A stretch of DNA of 64,000 nt. Origin: Spirodela intermedia. Taxonomy: Eukaryota; Streptophyta; Magnoliopsida; Alismatales; Araceae. The position numbers were made by a program, and so were the translations under genes. Location of the stretch: positions 9,522,231-9,586,230 of the forward strand of contig LR746269.1 in NCBI GenBank assembly GCA_902729315.2, read 5' to 3'. Below are positions 35,601 through 49,293 of this stretch, piece by piece. Positions within the stretch are counted from its first letter, which is position 1, and the number at the start of each line of letters is the position of its first letter. The notes under the pieces are model-generated. The model was not told the origin of the DNA, did no database searches, and saw only the letters and a program-made list of their open reading frames with translations.

Positions 35601-38600
35601 TTTCAATATCCATGAAAATCTTACCCCTCACAAGCAAGTTTTGACTCACAACACCATGTACTCAATATACAATTCCCCTCAAAAAATAATACCCTCCATA
35701 GGTGAATTCTAACTTGTGGCACCTCTTGCTTTAGTTTTACCGTTTCTCTACTCATCACCTAAGTTACCTTACCTTAGGGCCTGATGGAGAAAGACAACCT
35801 TTAGCCCAATTGTTCAATTCATAAGTTGTCATAGAATATAATGTAGTATGAAATTTTGTTTCTTTTTTTTGTGATACATAGTCACTTTGCTACAAAGAGT
35901 TGAGTAAATCTTCTTCTTGAGTTAATGTGAGTGATGTAGATGTTTGTTCAACATTAATCTTGTCTATCTTCAGCTCACTCTCATTACTTCAATGGATCTA
36001 TATCATTTTAGCATCCGAAAACGGTAATATTAATTTGAATATTCTCTCGTTACTCTATTAGTGTTCTAGTGACCTTTAGCTGCTTTTTATTTATAAGCTT
36101 TCTTATTTGGTGATCGTTGTTCACAATATCTTATTTGAAGATTTTTACTTGATCGGTGAACACTTCTTATTTCAAGGTCTTACTCAAATAAGATCATTTG
36201 GCTTACTTTTAGTCCACATCTTCTATTGATGAATTATTATCCATAATCCACACTTTTGTCCTTTCATCATACTTTTACTTAGATCTTTCAGTTCATACAT
36301 ATGTCATATTTGATATTGTGTTTAGAAATCATCAGCTAGTCAACAGATGTATTTGTCTTCAAGGTTGAGCTATGATAATGTTGTTGAACTTACTATTTTA
36401 CCCACAAACTCTAATGACATGTTACCGTTCAAAGTGTGAGGTTGACTTTGAGTCTTTGTTTATTTCAAAATAAGTATGTCTCTCACAAGTGGTCTTTGAA
36501 GCTTCTAGATAAAGATTCATTCTACTTCAATGGATGATCGTAATTTTAATATTATGTTACAATTATGTCATTTTTATTTCATCATTTTCTCCACATAAGA
36601 CTCTAATGTGTCATCATGTAGGTTATGTGGTGATAAATTCTTCGTTAATTCTTTGCTTAGTGCAAATGGTCCAACTCAACTACCATATTAGTCATGAGTT
36701 TAAGTTTTACTTCCATCACTGATCATGTATTTTCGCTCTAAATATTTTGACCAGCATTTCACATTGTCATTAGAATACTCTTGATTTTAGATTCTAACCA
36801 CTCCAAGGTTTGAATATTTCAACCGTAATTTCCTCACTTTTACAAAGCTTATTCCTTGAGTTTGAATCGTATGTATGTCATTTTCGTGTCTTTGATTTTC
36901 ATATATTTTCAGTATTGGTGCTCCTATCTCCACAATGCTCATGCTGCATTTGAATCTTACTAGTGACTTTGATTTTCAAGAATATATGAGAAACGTTTGT
37001 CACATGTATTGAAACACATTATTTTACACATATTTTAAGAATGGTGTGTTACATTATTGATATATATATATAGATATCTCAAGGGTGTAACTCCTTAAAT
37101 TTTTATTAGCGATACGATGCATATAGAATAGTTGTCTTATGATGAACAATCATGATACATAGAAATAATTTCCTGAATTATGTCATAACTAATTTAAAAA
37201 TAAATTATAAATAAATTTTCTATTATATGTGTCAATACCTACTATGTGTCAAACCAAGGGCACCTACAAATACTTCTCAATTTCTTGATCAATTTTCGAT
37301 AGACTAAAACAACATTAGAATGCTACAATATTTTTAAAAATATCTATTAATAGATTGTGTGTTAGGATGCCCACCTTGAACATGTGGTGTGTTTTAGTGG
37401 AAGACCAACACTTATAATATGCAGAGCGACCAAACAAGTGCATGTAATGTATTTGGTTCATCAAACAAGTACATGTGGTGTGCTTGATTAGTTAGTTTAA
37501 ATCTTATGGTGAAATTTAGTCCTTCTCAATACATGTAGTTTATTGAATATAAAGTGAGACATGCATTATACTCACATCTAGGTGAAAGACTAATAGAAGT
37601 GCAGCTTCTAACATAGAGACATGGACCTTATGAGTACATAGTGTAAAGAAAAGTTATACCCATAAGTCAATTGTAATCACAAGGGTGTGGTTAGTGAAAA
37701 GTAGATGTAGGACTTTCAAGTCAAACTGCTCTAAAAAAAAATTGTTGATCAATAAACTGTCATTATTTTTGTAAGTTATATGTGAGTCACCCTTAATTCA
37801 AGAAAACAAATTAAAGAGATAATAATAACATAATAATTAAATAAAATTAAAAATAAATTCACCCCTCTTCTTGATTTAGCCATTTATCTAGAAAACAACA
37901 ATAACCAAAGGTCATTTCATGTTCTCACTTATCTCTTCCACACAATAGCTATCACACAATTCTGGTAGTGATAAACTTGGTGAAGAACTTTTTAAAGAAT
38001 TTCAACTACATTTTTGATATCCCATCCCTAAAGATAATGCAGATTTGATATAGCAACAATCACATAAGATGATAACTGTGTACTAATAAAATAATTTAGC
38101 TCCACACAAATTAGTATACTACATATTACAAACCTATGAACTAATTTTAATCAATCATTTAGATAAGTTATTGCTGTCTTTCTTTGCTTATGATAACATC
38201 TATTTACTATGATGCATCATTTTTTTCATATAAGCTATTGGAAATGTTTCAGGTATACTTATATCCAAATAAAATCCCCACGAACTTGTATCTAAAAAAG
38301 TACTTGCAAGTTTTGAAATATATTTTATTTTAATCCTAATAAATTTTTAATCTCAAAATCTATTTAATGATCAAATTTTTCTAATGTGAAATGGATGATA
38401 ATTTATCTTTTAAATTACTCGATGCCAAAAATGATACTACTTCTACTAAGCATAGATTGGAGTGTGTGTTTATATGTCATTAGATAATCCATTTTGATAG
38501 TAAAAGAGTTCATTGCTAATTGCGTATGTTTTTTATAATTATAAAATTGATCACAATATTACAAATTTCTTCATATATGTCAGTCAAAATTATTATTAAA

Positions 38601-39087
38601 GGGTTGTAATTATGAATTCATTGATGATTCATGCACCAAAATCAGTTATTCAAGTACTAAAATCACTTGCTATAATGAAAATTTCATTCTAGCTTTCAAA
38701 TATGTGTAATTTGTGACATTAAATAGGGGATGTCTTTGAGTAGAGTGCCGTGCATTGATATGAAATTAGATTATTTTTTTATGTGACATATTTTATCATC
38801 TATATGTATTATTAATTAAAAATACATATTTTAAGATATTATGTTATATTCCTTTTAGGGATATTATCGTCATTTTATAAAAACTAAATTATTCACTTGC
38901 CAAGATGATATTTTCAGAGTATTCCTTCTGCGTAGCATTAAAATAAGAGGTGACCGATTTGTAGGGACCCAAAAAAGTATAAATAAAACGTAGAGGTAAA
39001 AATTGAAAACAACAAATGTTTAGGGTCCTAAAATAAAATAAATAGGCTCCGTTCATTCTCTTCGGTCGCGAATTTCTGTGCGCCGGG
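32037..39087. other. AT-rich gene-poor spacer
   Basis: Seven kb without a convincing gene, RNA gene or dateable element. It holds a CT tract at about 32598-32680 that degrades into CCCT runs, a GA/G-rich patch at about 32990-33025 with a run of ten or more G (possible G-quadruplex), and strongly AT-rich sequence from about 33.4 to 38.9 kb. Small open frames at 33213-33422 and 33598-33840 have no recognisable domain. It is probably old repeat debris, but I could not assign it. Confidence 0.5.
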
Positions 39088-40467
39088 ATGTCGCTAGTTG
39101 GGCTGGTACTAGTACCATGGGCTTCGCCGTCGGCGGAGCGCCGCCTGACTAGTTGCGCCGCTCCGGCAATCGCCGGCGGCGGAGGCCGTGGCGGCGTCGG
39201 GAGGAAGCACGTCGAGCGCCTCCTCTCGTCCCTCCATTCCATCCCGGGCGACGAGGACTCGCCGGCGGCGGTGGACCGCCTGGTGCGCAAGTTCCTACTC
39301 TCGTGCTCCAAGCCCGCCGCCGTCGGCGCCCTCTCCTTTCTCCTATCCGATGTTTCCTCCTCTTTCTCACAGCGCGTTGCGCTGTCCATGTACAGGAGAA
39401 TCACCGGGGCCTCGTGGTTTAGATGGAACGCCAAGATCGCCGCGAGCGTTGTTCCACTGCTGGATGCGATGGGCCTCTACGCCGAGGCAGAAGGCCTGAT
39501 GTGCGAGGCTGATTCGAGACTGAAAGTCCGGGAACTTGTCGTCTTTTACTGTGATCTGATCGAGGCGTACGCCAAGCGTGGAATGAGGGAGAAGGTGTTC
39601 GAGGTCCGCGCGCGTCTTCTCGTACGCGGGATACCCGCGGGGAAGGGGGCGTATGAATCTACGGTAAAGGCACTGTGCCTTCTAGGTTTTCCGGGCGAAG
39701 CGGAGGTGATTCTGAGAGATATGGAGGCTTCAGGATTGCGGGCGTCGCCTTTCGACTACAGATTGATCGTGCAGTCCTATGGAAGGTTGGGGATGCTATC
39801 TGAGATGAGAAGGGTTGTGGGGTTTATGCTTGACTCTGGACTCTCAGTCGATACAATTTGTGCAAATATGATTCTTTCGTGCTACGGAGATGGCGGGCAG
39901 CTGACGGAGATGGTCACGTGGCTCAGGCAGATGAGAGATTCTAACGTCCCGTTTTCTATCCGCACCTGCAATTCAGTCCTGAATTCATGTCCGGGACTCT
40001 CCTCGATGCTTCGAGACCATCAAACGCGTCCTCTCACCCTCAAGAAACTGATGGAGATGCTCGAGGAGGAAGGCTGCGGCAATGAAGAAACATCACTGGT
40101 TCAGGAATTGGTGAGTTCAAATGTGCTGTTGCAGACATTGGATTGGTCTCCTTCAGAAGGGAAGCTCGATCTTCATGGCTATCACTTGTGTTCGGCTTTC
40201 CTGGCCGTTTTGCTGTGGATTGAGGAGCTGAAGGCTAGACTTCTTGACAGAGGAGCGGAAGGGAAAGTCATCCCTCGGCAAATTTCTATTATCTGTGGAT
40301 CGGGAAAGCATAGTAATACCATGGGGGAGTCTCCAGTAAAGAGATTGGTATCCGTGTCATTGTTCCACCTGGGGAGTCCTCTGAGAATAGACAGGAAGAA
40401 TGTGGGCAGACTGATTGCGGGAGGAACAGCAGTGAGAGACTGGTTACTAAAGATGGAAGGATCTTAA
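39088..40467 (+). CDS. PPR-SMR protein (459 residues)
   Basis: Single exon, GC-rich against AT-rich surroundings. The N-terminal 30-40 residues look like an organelle transit peptide. Residues about 45-330 hold degenerate PPR repeats (for example FYCDLIEAYAKRGMREKVFE and RLIVQSYGRLGMLSEM). Residues about 356-456 form a small MutS-related (SMR) domain: LDLHGYH at about 359, ISIICGSGKHS, then GESPVKRLVSV and a conserved end (IDRKNVGRLIAGGTAVRDWL). PPR-SMR proteins act in plastid or mitochondrial RNA metabolism and gene expression; the LDLH and GxGxH motifs are linked to RNA endonuclease activity in some members. The overall layout resembles Arabidopsis At2g17033 from memory. Confidence 0.9.
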   Translation: MSLVGLVLVPWASPSAERRLTSCAAPAIAGGGGRGGVGRKHVERLLSSLHSIPGDEDSPAAVDRLVRKFLLSCSKPAAVGALSFLLSDVSSSFSQRVALSMYRRITGASWFRWNAKIAASVVPLLDAMGLYAEAEGLMCEADSRLKVRELVVFYCDLIEAYAKRGMREKVFEVRARLLVRGIPAGKGAYESTVKALCLLGFPGEAEVILRDMEASGLRASPFDYRLIVQSYGRLGMLSEMRRVVGFMLDSGLSVDTICANMILSCYGDGGQLTEMVTWLRQMRDSNVPFSIRTCNSVLNSCPGLSSMLRDHQTRPLTLKKLMEMLEEEGCGNEETSLVQELVSSNVLLQTLDWSPSEGKLDLHGYHLCSAFLAVLLWIEELKARLLDRGAEGKVIPRQISIICGSGKHSNTMGESPVKRLVSVSLFHLGSPLRIDRKNVGRLIAGGTAVRDWLLKMEGS

Positions 40468-42065
40468 ACTGTGTCAAAGGTGAATTTACCCACTCTTCTT
40501 GTTCGTCAAAGAGGTACCCAGCATGCATCAGAACAGTATTGGCATAGTTCTCGCTTAGAAAAACTTGTGCAGATACAACCATAAACCGCTGTTCACATAA
40601 TGCTCCTACTTTGCGTTTGTTCACAAACCATTTACTTCAGAGACGTGTCAGCTGGAGATGCTGGTCTTCCCCTTTTTTCTCAAGTCAAGTTGTCTCGTTT
40701 ACAGTCGTTATCTCTTCTCAAGCCTGTTTAGTTGATGTTCATGTTGTTTCCGATTTTTGCAGATGTAGATAGCTGTCAGTAGATTCTGACCCATTTTACA
40801 GGGTAGAATTTTTGCCCGCTCATACCCGCAAGTGAGCCAATGGAAAAGATAGCGTGGTTTGCCGAAGTGGTCCATTCTTAGCCAGTCTTGGGGAGTCAAC
40901 CAATCCCTACAGCATTTGGAGGCTAAGCTAGAATCTACTTTTTCAAAGTTGGATATGTGAAGACGTCAAATTTTAAGTTATCTTTTATTTGCCAGAATTA
41001 AAATTTTAAAATAATTGTGTTCTCAGTTTTTTAGACCACAATTACTGCATTCCCTTGTCTACTGCGTCTAGTTGTGCCTATGGGCCTTGGCCTTTGTGCG
41101 CTATCTACTGCCATTTTTAAGTGACAGTGGCATCCGATTTTCATCGTATTGTGAGTACTATGCTTCTGTTCTACTTCTGGATTTTTTCCAGTACTACTTC
41201 TGTTCTGCCCCTTGGATGCAGAAATTAGCTAACTTATTGTGAAGATGCCAGCAGCTTATCCGTAAAATTTAGATTTTATACGTCCTCTGATTTTCTAACA
41301 GAGTTTTATGGGGGTGGGGTCAGCTTCCTGTTGATACCCCAAATTTATATGGCAATTTTTTAAGAAAAATGAGGCATTTTTTCTCAGAAATTTGATTGAA
41401 ACTATGGTTTTTTTAGACCCTATTTTAAAGTGCCATCAGCTTATAAATTTGGGGTCCTACTCTACATGACTACTGTCATTTTCTGCTTTGGCACAGTAAG
41501 ATCTTCAAAAATAGCGAGCCAAATATTCAGAACAAATAGCTTGATACCTGAGGTTTGACAGAATAGGAAAAGAGGGCCTCTACAAACTTCTGCAAATCCA
41601 GGGATCCTTAGAAGTTACTTGTCCTTGAACTCTCAAAATGACTATGCTTTGGTATTGTATTTTGAATTAGCTCACAACTTGGGCAAGATGTCAAGATTTA
41701 ATTTTGCCCTTAGAAAAACTATCTTTGTATAAAGTTATAATTTCTACCTTAAGAAACCTAGTCTAGAACAGGTTTGAGAGAAGTCCAATGTGAGGCTTAT
41801 GGAGTGGAATAGATTTCTAGAGTTTATCAAATCTGGCATAAAATTTCATGTCTCACCTTTACTTGTGTAAAACTTTTATGACTAGAACACTTCACATTGC
41901 TGCACAAACAATTTATACCAAATCTTGAGTTGGAAATTGATGTTCCTTTGCTGCCTGGTCATTTCCAACTAGTAGAAAAACTTTCACACATATTAAGGAA
42001 ATCATTGGAAAAATAGTTCATCCCAACCCCATAAAACCCTCTAACATTGTACAACAAATTACTAT
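40468..42065. other. 3' flank of the PPR-SMR gene
   Basis: No gene seen. Moderately AT-rich unique-looking sequence ends at the left LTR of the copia element (42066). The first few hundred bases probably include the PPR-SMR 3' UTR. Confidence 0.5.
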
Positions 42066-42273
42066 TGTTATGAGATACAGCAGAAGCAGGAAAACTGACT
42101 TAGCCCTTCTTAGGGCAGTACATCAGTGTTTATATTGGCGTCTAATAAATCTTTCTAGTATTACAGAAAGGTTTAATAACAGAAACATGAAAAAGGAAAT
42201 ACATCTAATAATAGGAAGGAAAGAAAAAATAGAAGGAAAGCCTAATATAGCAAAAAGCTTGTTCTGTGTAACA
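42066..42273 (-). repeat. 3' LTR of the copia element (208 bp)
   Basis: Plus-strand ends TGTTATGAGATACAGC and CTGTGTAACA. It matches 47134-47309 over most of its length with scattered substitutions. Confidence 0.85.
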
Positions 42274-45200
42274 CTCCCCCTCAAGTTGGTGCGTGGATAT
42301 CATTCATGCCCAGCTTGCTCCTTTGTTTGCAGAACTTTATTACAGAAATGCCCTTAGTTAATATATCAGCCAACTGATTTGTAGATGAGACATATTCTGT
42401 GCAAAACATTCTTGATTTGAGTTTCTCTTTAATAAAATATCTATCTACTTCAATGTGTTTGGTCTTGTTATGCTGAATAGGATCATGTGCAATACTTATT
42501 GTGGACTAATTGTCACAAAATAAGGTAATCAAACCTTCCATGGGTATTTGTAAGTCATCTAGTATATTATTTATCCAAATGCCTTCACAAATCCCAAGGG
42601 CCATAGCCTGAAATTCTACTTTAGCACTTGATCGAGCCACAACTCTCTATTTTTGGCTTCGCCAAGTGACCAAATTTCTTCCAATGAGACAACAATAGCT
42701 AGTAGTAGAGCGCCTATCATCAACTAAACCAGCATAATCAGCATTGGTATAGATGCTTACTATAAGAGAATCTCTCCTTTTAAATAGGATTCCCATGTCA
42801 ATTGTTCCTTTTAGATAGGCTAGGACCCGTCGAGCAGCTTGATGATGTACCTTCCTAGGGTCTTGCATATATTGGCTTAACACTCCAACTAAGTAATATC
42901 TGGTCTAGTATGGGATAGATAAATTAATTTTCCCACTAGTCGTTGATAAGAGCCCTTATCTACTTGATCACTTTCCTTTTGAAGTCTCAATACAATGCTT
43001 TACTTCAATTGGTGTACATGCTGGTTTAGAGTTACTCATGCTCGTATATTTGAGTAAATCCGTAATATACTTTCTTTGAGATAGGAATAAATTTCTACGA
43101 GAGTAGGCGACCTCAATTCTCAAGAAGTATTTTAGTTGTCCCAACACTTTGATATCAAAAACAACCGTTAGTTGTTTTTGAAGAGAAGTGATTTATTACA
43201 TATCATCCCTTGTGACAATCATGTCATCGACATATACTAGTAAGATCATCATTTTTCTTGAACTCAATCATTTATAAAATAAGGTATGATCTCCATTGGC
43301 TTGTTTGACCCCCAAAGCTCTCATTATTTTGGTTAAGTGGCCAAACCAGGCTCTTGGTGATTGTTTTAAGCCATATAATGCCTTCTTAAGTTTGCATACC
43401 TTTAGAGTATCATTTGGGTCTTTGTATCTTGGTAGAAGCTCCATATATATTTTTTCTGAGATTTCTCCATGTAAGAATGTATTTTTCACATCACATTGTA
43501 ATAAGGATCATCCATAATGCACAACCAAAAATATTAATAACGGAATTGTTCCCATCTTCGCAACTAGAGCAAATGTCTCCATGTAATCAATACCATAGCA
43601 TTAGGTGAAGCCTTTTGCCACCAGGTGAGCTTTAAAATGTTCAACAGTCTCATCAAATTTATATTTAATAGTGTATATCCATCTGTACCCACGATTTTCT
43701 TCCCTTTAGATAGTAGCATAGGTTCCCAAGTTTGATTCTTTTGTAGAGCTAGCATCTCCTCATCCATTGCTTTTTTCTATAGAGGGCTTCTTAAAGCTTC
43801 TTCAGTGTTTTGCGAAGTATTGTGTTTGTCAATAGCTAACAGAAATGACATGTACTATGGAGATAGGCAATGATAAGATACATAATTGTAGGATAGATAT
43901 ACATTTTTCTTTATACATTCTCTAATTCCTTTGCAGATAGCAATATGGCAGATTTCATTCCCTTCATTTCCTTGAGTAATAAGAAGGTTCTGTTGATCAA
44001 TCAGTGAATTGTCACATTCAATAATAGAATCATGTGCACCTACTACGTCAGGCAGATTTTGTTCATGGGTATTTGCTACTTCAAGTTGTTCATGAGCATT
44101 TGCTGAGTCAGGTTGTTCATGGGCATTTGTTGGGTCCAACAGATCCTATTCATGGGTATCTTTCATTATCTTTGGCTTTCTTTGATAATAACCTTGGCCA
44201 AATCGATTTGGTGGAGGTGGAGGTGTTGAAAAATTTACTAGTAACATTTTAGGAGCTTCATTTTCCTTGAGAATCTCAATGTGTAAATCGTGTTTTTCTA
44301 GCACAAGAATATCAAGCTAGATACTTGAGTTGTTGTCTGTTAGAAATACATGTTGCTTTCATCAAATGTGACATTAATTGTTACAATAAATGTTTGATAT
44401 CTTGGGTATAAAATTTATACCCTTTTTATGTATTGGAATATCCCACAAAGATTACCTTTATGGCTCTAGGGGCAACTTTAGACAGTCCATTTTGAGATTG
44501 ATAGATGTATGCAATACTCTCAAATATTGTATAGTCAGATAGTAACCCTACAATAAGTCTTTGAGAGTCTTAAAAAATAATTTTTCTGATGAGAGACAGA
44601 TTAATAAGATGAGTGGCCATTAGTATTGCCTCACTCCATAAGTACTTCGACACTTGGGCTTTAAACATGACAGCCCTTATTATTTCCAGCCGTTGCCCAA
44701 TCTTTCTTTCAGCTACCCCATTTTGCTAAGGTGTATAGGGGCAAGAAGATTCATGAACAATATCCTCTTCAACAAAGAAATTGGAGATAATAGAATTAAA
44801 CAATCCTTAGCAATGTTTGATTGAAATTTCTTAGGAGTTATCCTAAATTGATTTTGAATTAGCTTCATAAGCCTTTGAATGACACTACTAGCTTATGATT
44901 TTACTTTAATTAGGTAAATCTATTGGAACTTAGTACAGTCATCTACAAAGATGATAAACCATCTGAAGTCCCTAACACCCACTAGATGAAGATGAACCCC
45001 ATATATCAGAATGTATTCTGTAAAAAGGGGATTCACTTTTATTTCTAGTAGAGGGAAATGAAATTCGTCACTGGTTAGCCATTTGACAGGGTTCACATAT
45101 GAAAGTAGATTCACCAATTGCACGACATAGTTTTGGAAATAAGTATTTAAATCCTTTTATGGACGGATATCCTTAATGATAGCATAGTAACAATAATTTG

Positions 45201-47133
45201 TTCAAGGAAGAAGTAGAAGCAAAAGTGGAAATATTTAGACTGAAATTCATCAACAATGTCTTGTCCATTCGCCATGTGTAATAGAGTCCATCCTGTGCTC
45301 TAACATGCCCAATCCTCTTGCCAGAGGTCTTGTCATAGAAGAAACATAAATCGTCATCAAATAATAGTAAATAATTCAAGTCTTTACCCAATTTCCTTAG
45401 TGACAATAGATGTGCATTTAATCTTGGAGTATGAAGAACATATCTTAATGACTCTAATTATCAAGATGAATTGATTCAATGCCAACTACAAGTAACAAAC
45501 CTCCACTTGCAGTAATAACCTTCCAATTATTGGTACATACCTCCTATGTTATGAATAGTGATGCATATGGTGTCATATGATCAGTAGCTTCAGAATCAAT
45601 AATTCAAGATACTTTTTGGGGTGAATGTGATGTCAATGATGAGGTATTTAAACATAAGGGAAAACGTTTAGGAAAGTGCTTACTAGCATGCGCGAGGGAG
45701 GTGGAGCTGATCATGCTCCTTAGCTGTTCAATTTCTTCTTTGAGTTTTTCAATCTCTAAAGGTTGAGAGGAAGTAGATTTGTCTTGACTAGCTCCTCCTT
45801 GAATCATGGGCGCAACACCATCTTCATTTTGAGCATTAGCCAAATGTAACTTTCCATAATTTGATGGTTTGTCATGGATCTTCCAGCATGTCTCCCTAGT
45901 GTGACGATTTTTCCAACATTAAGTGTAAAATAGGATCTCCTTTGATGAATGATACTTTACTATTTCTCTATTTTAATACAGAGGTATCTTTGCCCTTGAG
46001 AGTGCTGAATGCAGCATTTTCTATCTTTAAATCATTTCTCAAATTTCTAGTATTTTCTTCTTGTCTAGCTAATGCAATTGCCTCTTCAATATCTAGTACC
46101 ACTTCTCGAGCAAAGATCTAATTTACTAGAGTCTCATATTCTAGATTTAGCCTCATCAAAAATTTATACAGCATGTTTTTCATGATATAATTTTACTCTT
46201 CAGTATTAAGGTTCTTAATTGGTTTGTAGTGGTTGATTTCTCTCCAAATGGATTCTAATTTGCAAATATATTCTAGAACAATCAATGTTCCATGTACCAA
46301 AGTTAGAGATTTCTGCACCAATCTATAAATTTGGGATTCGTCATGTTCAGTCGAGTGAACATGACAAACTTTGTCCCATAATTCCTTCATAGATTTCAAA
46401 AAAAGAAATCTATCACTTATATTTGGTGAAATATTATCTAGCATCCAATATTGAATGAGTGCCTCTTCTTCTTTCCACCAAGAATATCTTAGGCTGCCAA
46501 TAGTTGACGAGGATTGCATCAGGTGACGATCCAAATTTCTTCCACATAAAATAAGTTCCACATATGATGTTCATTGGAACAAATTGATTCCATCAAATCG
46601 AAATCTCTCAGCAATTTTAGGTAGATCTGAACATACCTTAATTACTTCAAAGGAATGTCTTAGGCCAAAGAAGGAATATTTATTGACCTTTGTCTCCATG
46701 TTCTTCAGCCATGACTAGATAGTCAAAAAAATTCTCAAAAAGAGATTCCCTAATGTGGTCCGAATAATAGTTTATGTTCAAGAAATTGAGGATGACTACC
46801 AATGTCAAGAAATGACAATGGTGTATTCGCAGATGTCCGTTGCCGTCAAGAAATGACAAAGATATATTTGTAGGCATCCTGCCACCATCAAGAATCAACG
46901 ATGGTGTTTCTATAGATGTCTCCCACCATCAAGAAAGGATGATGGTGTAGTGACTCTCTAAGGAATCTGCCGATCTACTTAGAACCAAGAAACCTCATGA
47001 TTTCAGGTACTGCAGGCAAGAAGATGATCACCAAGCGACACTCCCTACAGTGTGAAGTCGTCGTCACCACCAAGGTTGGTTGATCTTCTATCGGCGGTCT
47101 TCATGTAGGATCAAAGAGAAAGCTCTGATACCA

Positions 47134-47309
47134 TGTTACGAGATACAGCGGAAGCAAGAAAATTGACTTAGTCCTTCTTAGGGCAGCACGCTAGTCTTTA
47201 TACTGGTGTCTAATAAAACTATCAGTATTACGGAAAGGTCTAATAACAAAAATATGAAAAAGGAAATACATCTAATCATAGGAATGAAAGAAAAAATCAA
47301 ACGAAAGCT
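47134..47309 (-). repeat. 5' LTR of the copia element, outer end missing
   Basis: Starts TGTTACGAGATACAGCGG and follows the left LTR to about GAAAGCTT at 47309. The last ~14 bp of the partner LTR (GTTCTGTGTAACA) are absent, as is an internal stretch. The outer edge and target duplication are therefore unresolved. Confidence 0.8.
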
Positions 47310-47310
47310 T

Positions 47311-48185
47311 CTATCAATAAAAGAAGTCTATAAATATGTAAGATCTATTTGTCTGAGATGATACATTTATTTTTGGTAGCAACTGATTATATTATATTAA
47401 ATTCTTGTGATCACTTCAGTTGTTTCTAAGACTCGGTTTTGCATGATAGCTTTGCACCGAATGTCTAATGATTCAGTACACTTGAGTTGTGAATCTAATT
47501 ATGTAGTGAAACAGAGTGAGTAGTGAAACAGAGATGAGTTACTTTAACTAGAGGGGAAATTAGTTGGGAGTTGAATCACTAAAAAGTTATGCAAAAGAGT
47601 TGATCCACCTAAAGAAACTCATGATGGAGTCAACCTCCTCTGAGTTTTTTAGAGGGGTCAACTCACCTTGTTTACACAAATGTGGATCAATGAAGCTTGT
47701 TTCCTCTTTCTTCCTATTTCAGCCCACTTGGGGACCAATAGCTCAACATTTCTTCTTGAAGTCAAACCCTTGATGCAGATGTGTGACAATTGAAATCCAC
47801 ATCTATAGTAGGTTTCTATGTTATTTAATATGTACTATTCTCGTCAAGAGAATCAAAAGTTTTCTTATCTCAAAGCTCTCATTCATGAAAACCTTGATTC
47901 AGTTATAATCTTCATCTGCCTATGATCCTTCTTGTCCTTTTGTGGAAATATGGTCAAGTGGTAACATGAGTCATCTTGAGGTTATTTTGGTCCTTTAGTC
48001 CCTATAAATCAATGAAATGATAAATAAGCTTTAGTTTCTATATGTTATCCCATTTTTTAAGCCCACCCCTACGCAAACCACCCCACTTATTCACAAACCT
48101 CGTGTGGGGCTAATAGTTTTCATTTGCCATTGATGGAAAACTCAATGCGGCATCATATATTTATTAAATATTTTTATAAAAGAAG
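47311..48185. other. Intergenic between the copia element and tRNA-Val
   Basis: AT-rich, no gene or repeat recognised. A 69-codon open frame at 47564 has no domain. Confidence 0.45.
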
Positions 48186-48259
48186 GGTGTCGTGGTGTAG
48201 TTGGTTATCACGTCAGTCTAACACACTGAAGGTCTCCGGTTCAAGTCCGGGCGACGCCA
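48186..48259 (+). tRNA. tRNA-Val (anticodon AAC)
   Basis: A 74-nt cloverleaf without intron. Acceptor stem GGTGTCG pairs with CGACGCC (one G-U) and the discriminator is A. The D arm includes TGGTGTAGTTGG (A box). The anticodon stem TCAGT/ACTGA encloses loop CTAACAC with AAC. The T arm TCCGG-TTCAAGT-CCGGG contains the B box. A run of five T at 48263-48267 is a proper RNA polymerase III terminator. Confidence 0.96.
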
Positions 48260-49117
48260 GGCTTTTTGCATAGCAACTAGTTCTTTTTCCTTCGTCTGGA
48301 CGTTTTTTGGTCTGTGCTAGACGAGTAGTATCCGCCGTCGTCGTAAACCATCGACTTGGCAGATCGGACCCGGTGGGCCCCATCAGCCCTCGTTCTCTTG
48401 TCAGTATCGGTCGTTGTCCTGCGCTGCGCGCATTCATTTAATACGGAATGCCCCGGATCCGAAATCCAATTTATCTCCCAATAATAGGTCCGCCGGCCAG
48501 CATACACCTCTTTGGAAGTTACCATCCTCTCCTCCGGTCATCACTTCCGGTTGGGTATTATAGGGGAAAACACGTCAAGGGTAAAATGGGATTTTCAAAA
48601 ACTCTCGGCGATCTTTTCGAAGCTGAGCCCCCGGATGTAGGCTAGTAGGGCGTTGAGATCAATAAACGATCAATAGATGTCTGACCCAACTTCGCCTCTT
48701 CGTCAACCTTATTTTGATCGCACGTGGCTGCCCCACAACCGGCTCTCTCTCTCTCTCTGCAGAAATGTAGTAGAGGGGCCGGGCTAGGTTGAGGTCACGC
48801 TATTGAGGGCTGGCCCGAAACAAGTCGCTGGGCTTTTTTCCGGGCTTGAGTTGGGGTTGACAAGTCTCTGGAGTCGGGCCTGGCCGTTGCGATTGAGAAG
48901 AATATCGCGGCATGAGAGATGATTCGAAGAAGAAAGAGAACAAGAAGAAATGACTGAGTAAGAATGAACGCAGATTCATTGTCAGACGATTGGCTTTCCG
49001 ATAGAAATGGATTTGAATTTCTAAGATGATCCAAGAACATGGAATCTGCGTGGGGTTCCCCTCCCTCTCCCTCTCCCTCTCTGGTGATGGGCTCCATGGG
49101 GCCACGATGCTCTCGGC

Positions 49118-49120
<3 letters not shown>

Positions 49121-49165
<45 letters not shown>
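49121..49165. repeat. TTC/GAA trinucleotide microsatellite
   Basis: About 14 TTC units with one imperfection (CTC). It gives poly-Ser on one strand and poly-Glu on the other. Confidence 0.9.
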
Positions 49166-49166
<1 letters not shown>

Positions 49167-49235
49167 CGCCGTGTTCCTCGATCCACTTCAAGGGTCGCAT
49201 CAGAGGTCGGTAAAGATTACAGCTTGTGTGTAACA

Positions 49236-49250
49236 GTGAGAGAGCGAGAG

Positions 49251-49293
<43 letters not shown>

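Larger units (their letters stand above)
42066..47310 (-). mobile_element. Decayed Ty1/copia LTR retrotransposon
   Basis: Coding remnants on the minus strand in copia order: gag (46561-46193), GAG-pre-integrase (about 45406-45260), integrase core (about 45123-44920, FIIFVDDCTKF), reverse transcriptase (43767-43268, with KALYGLKQSPRAW) and RNase H (42883-42647, YTNADYAG). Frequent stops and shifts make it non-autonomous. On the minus strand the right LTR ends AACA and is followed directly by TGGTATCAGAGC (47133-47122), the initiator Met-tRNA primer site. A purine tract GAGGGGGAG directly precedes the left LTR. Confidence 0.9.
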
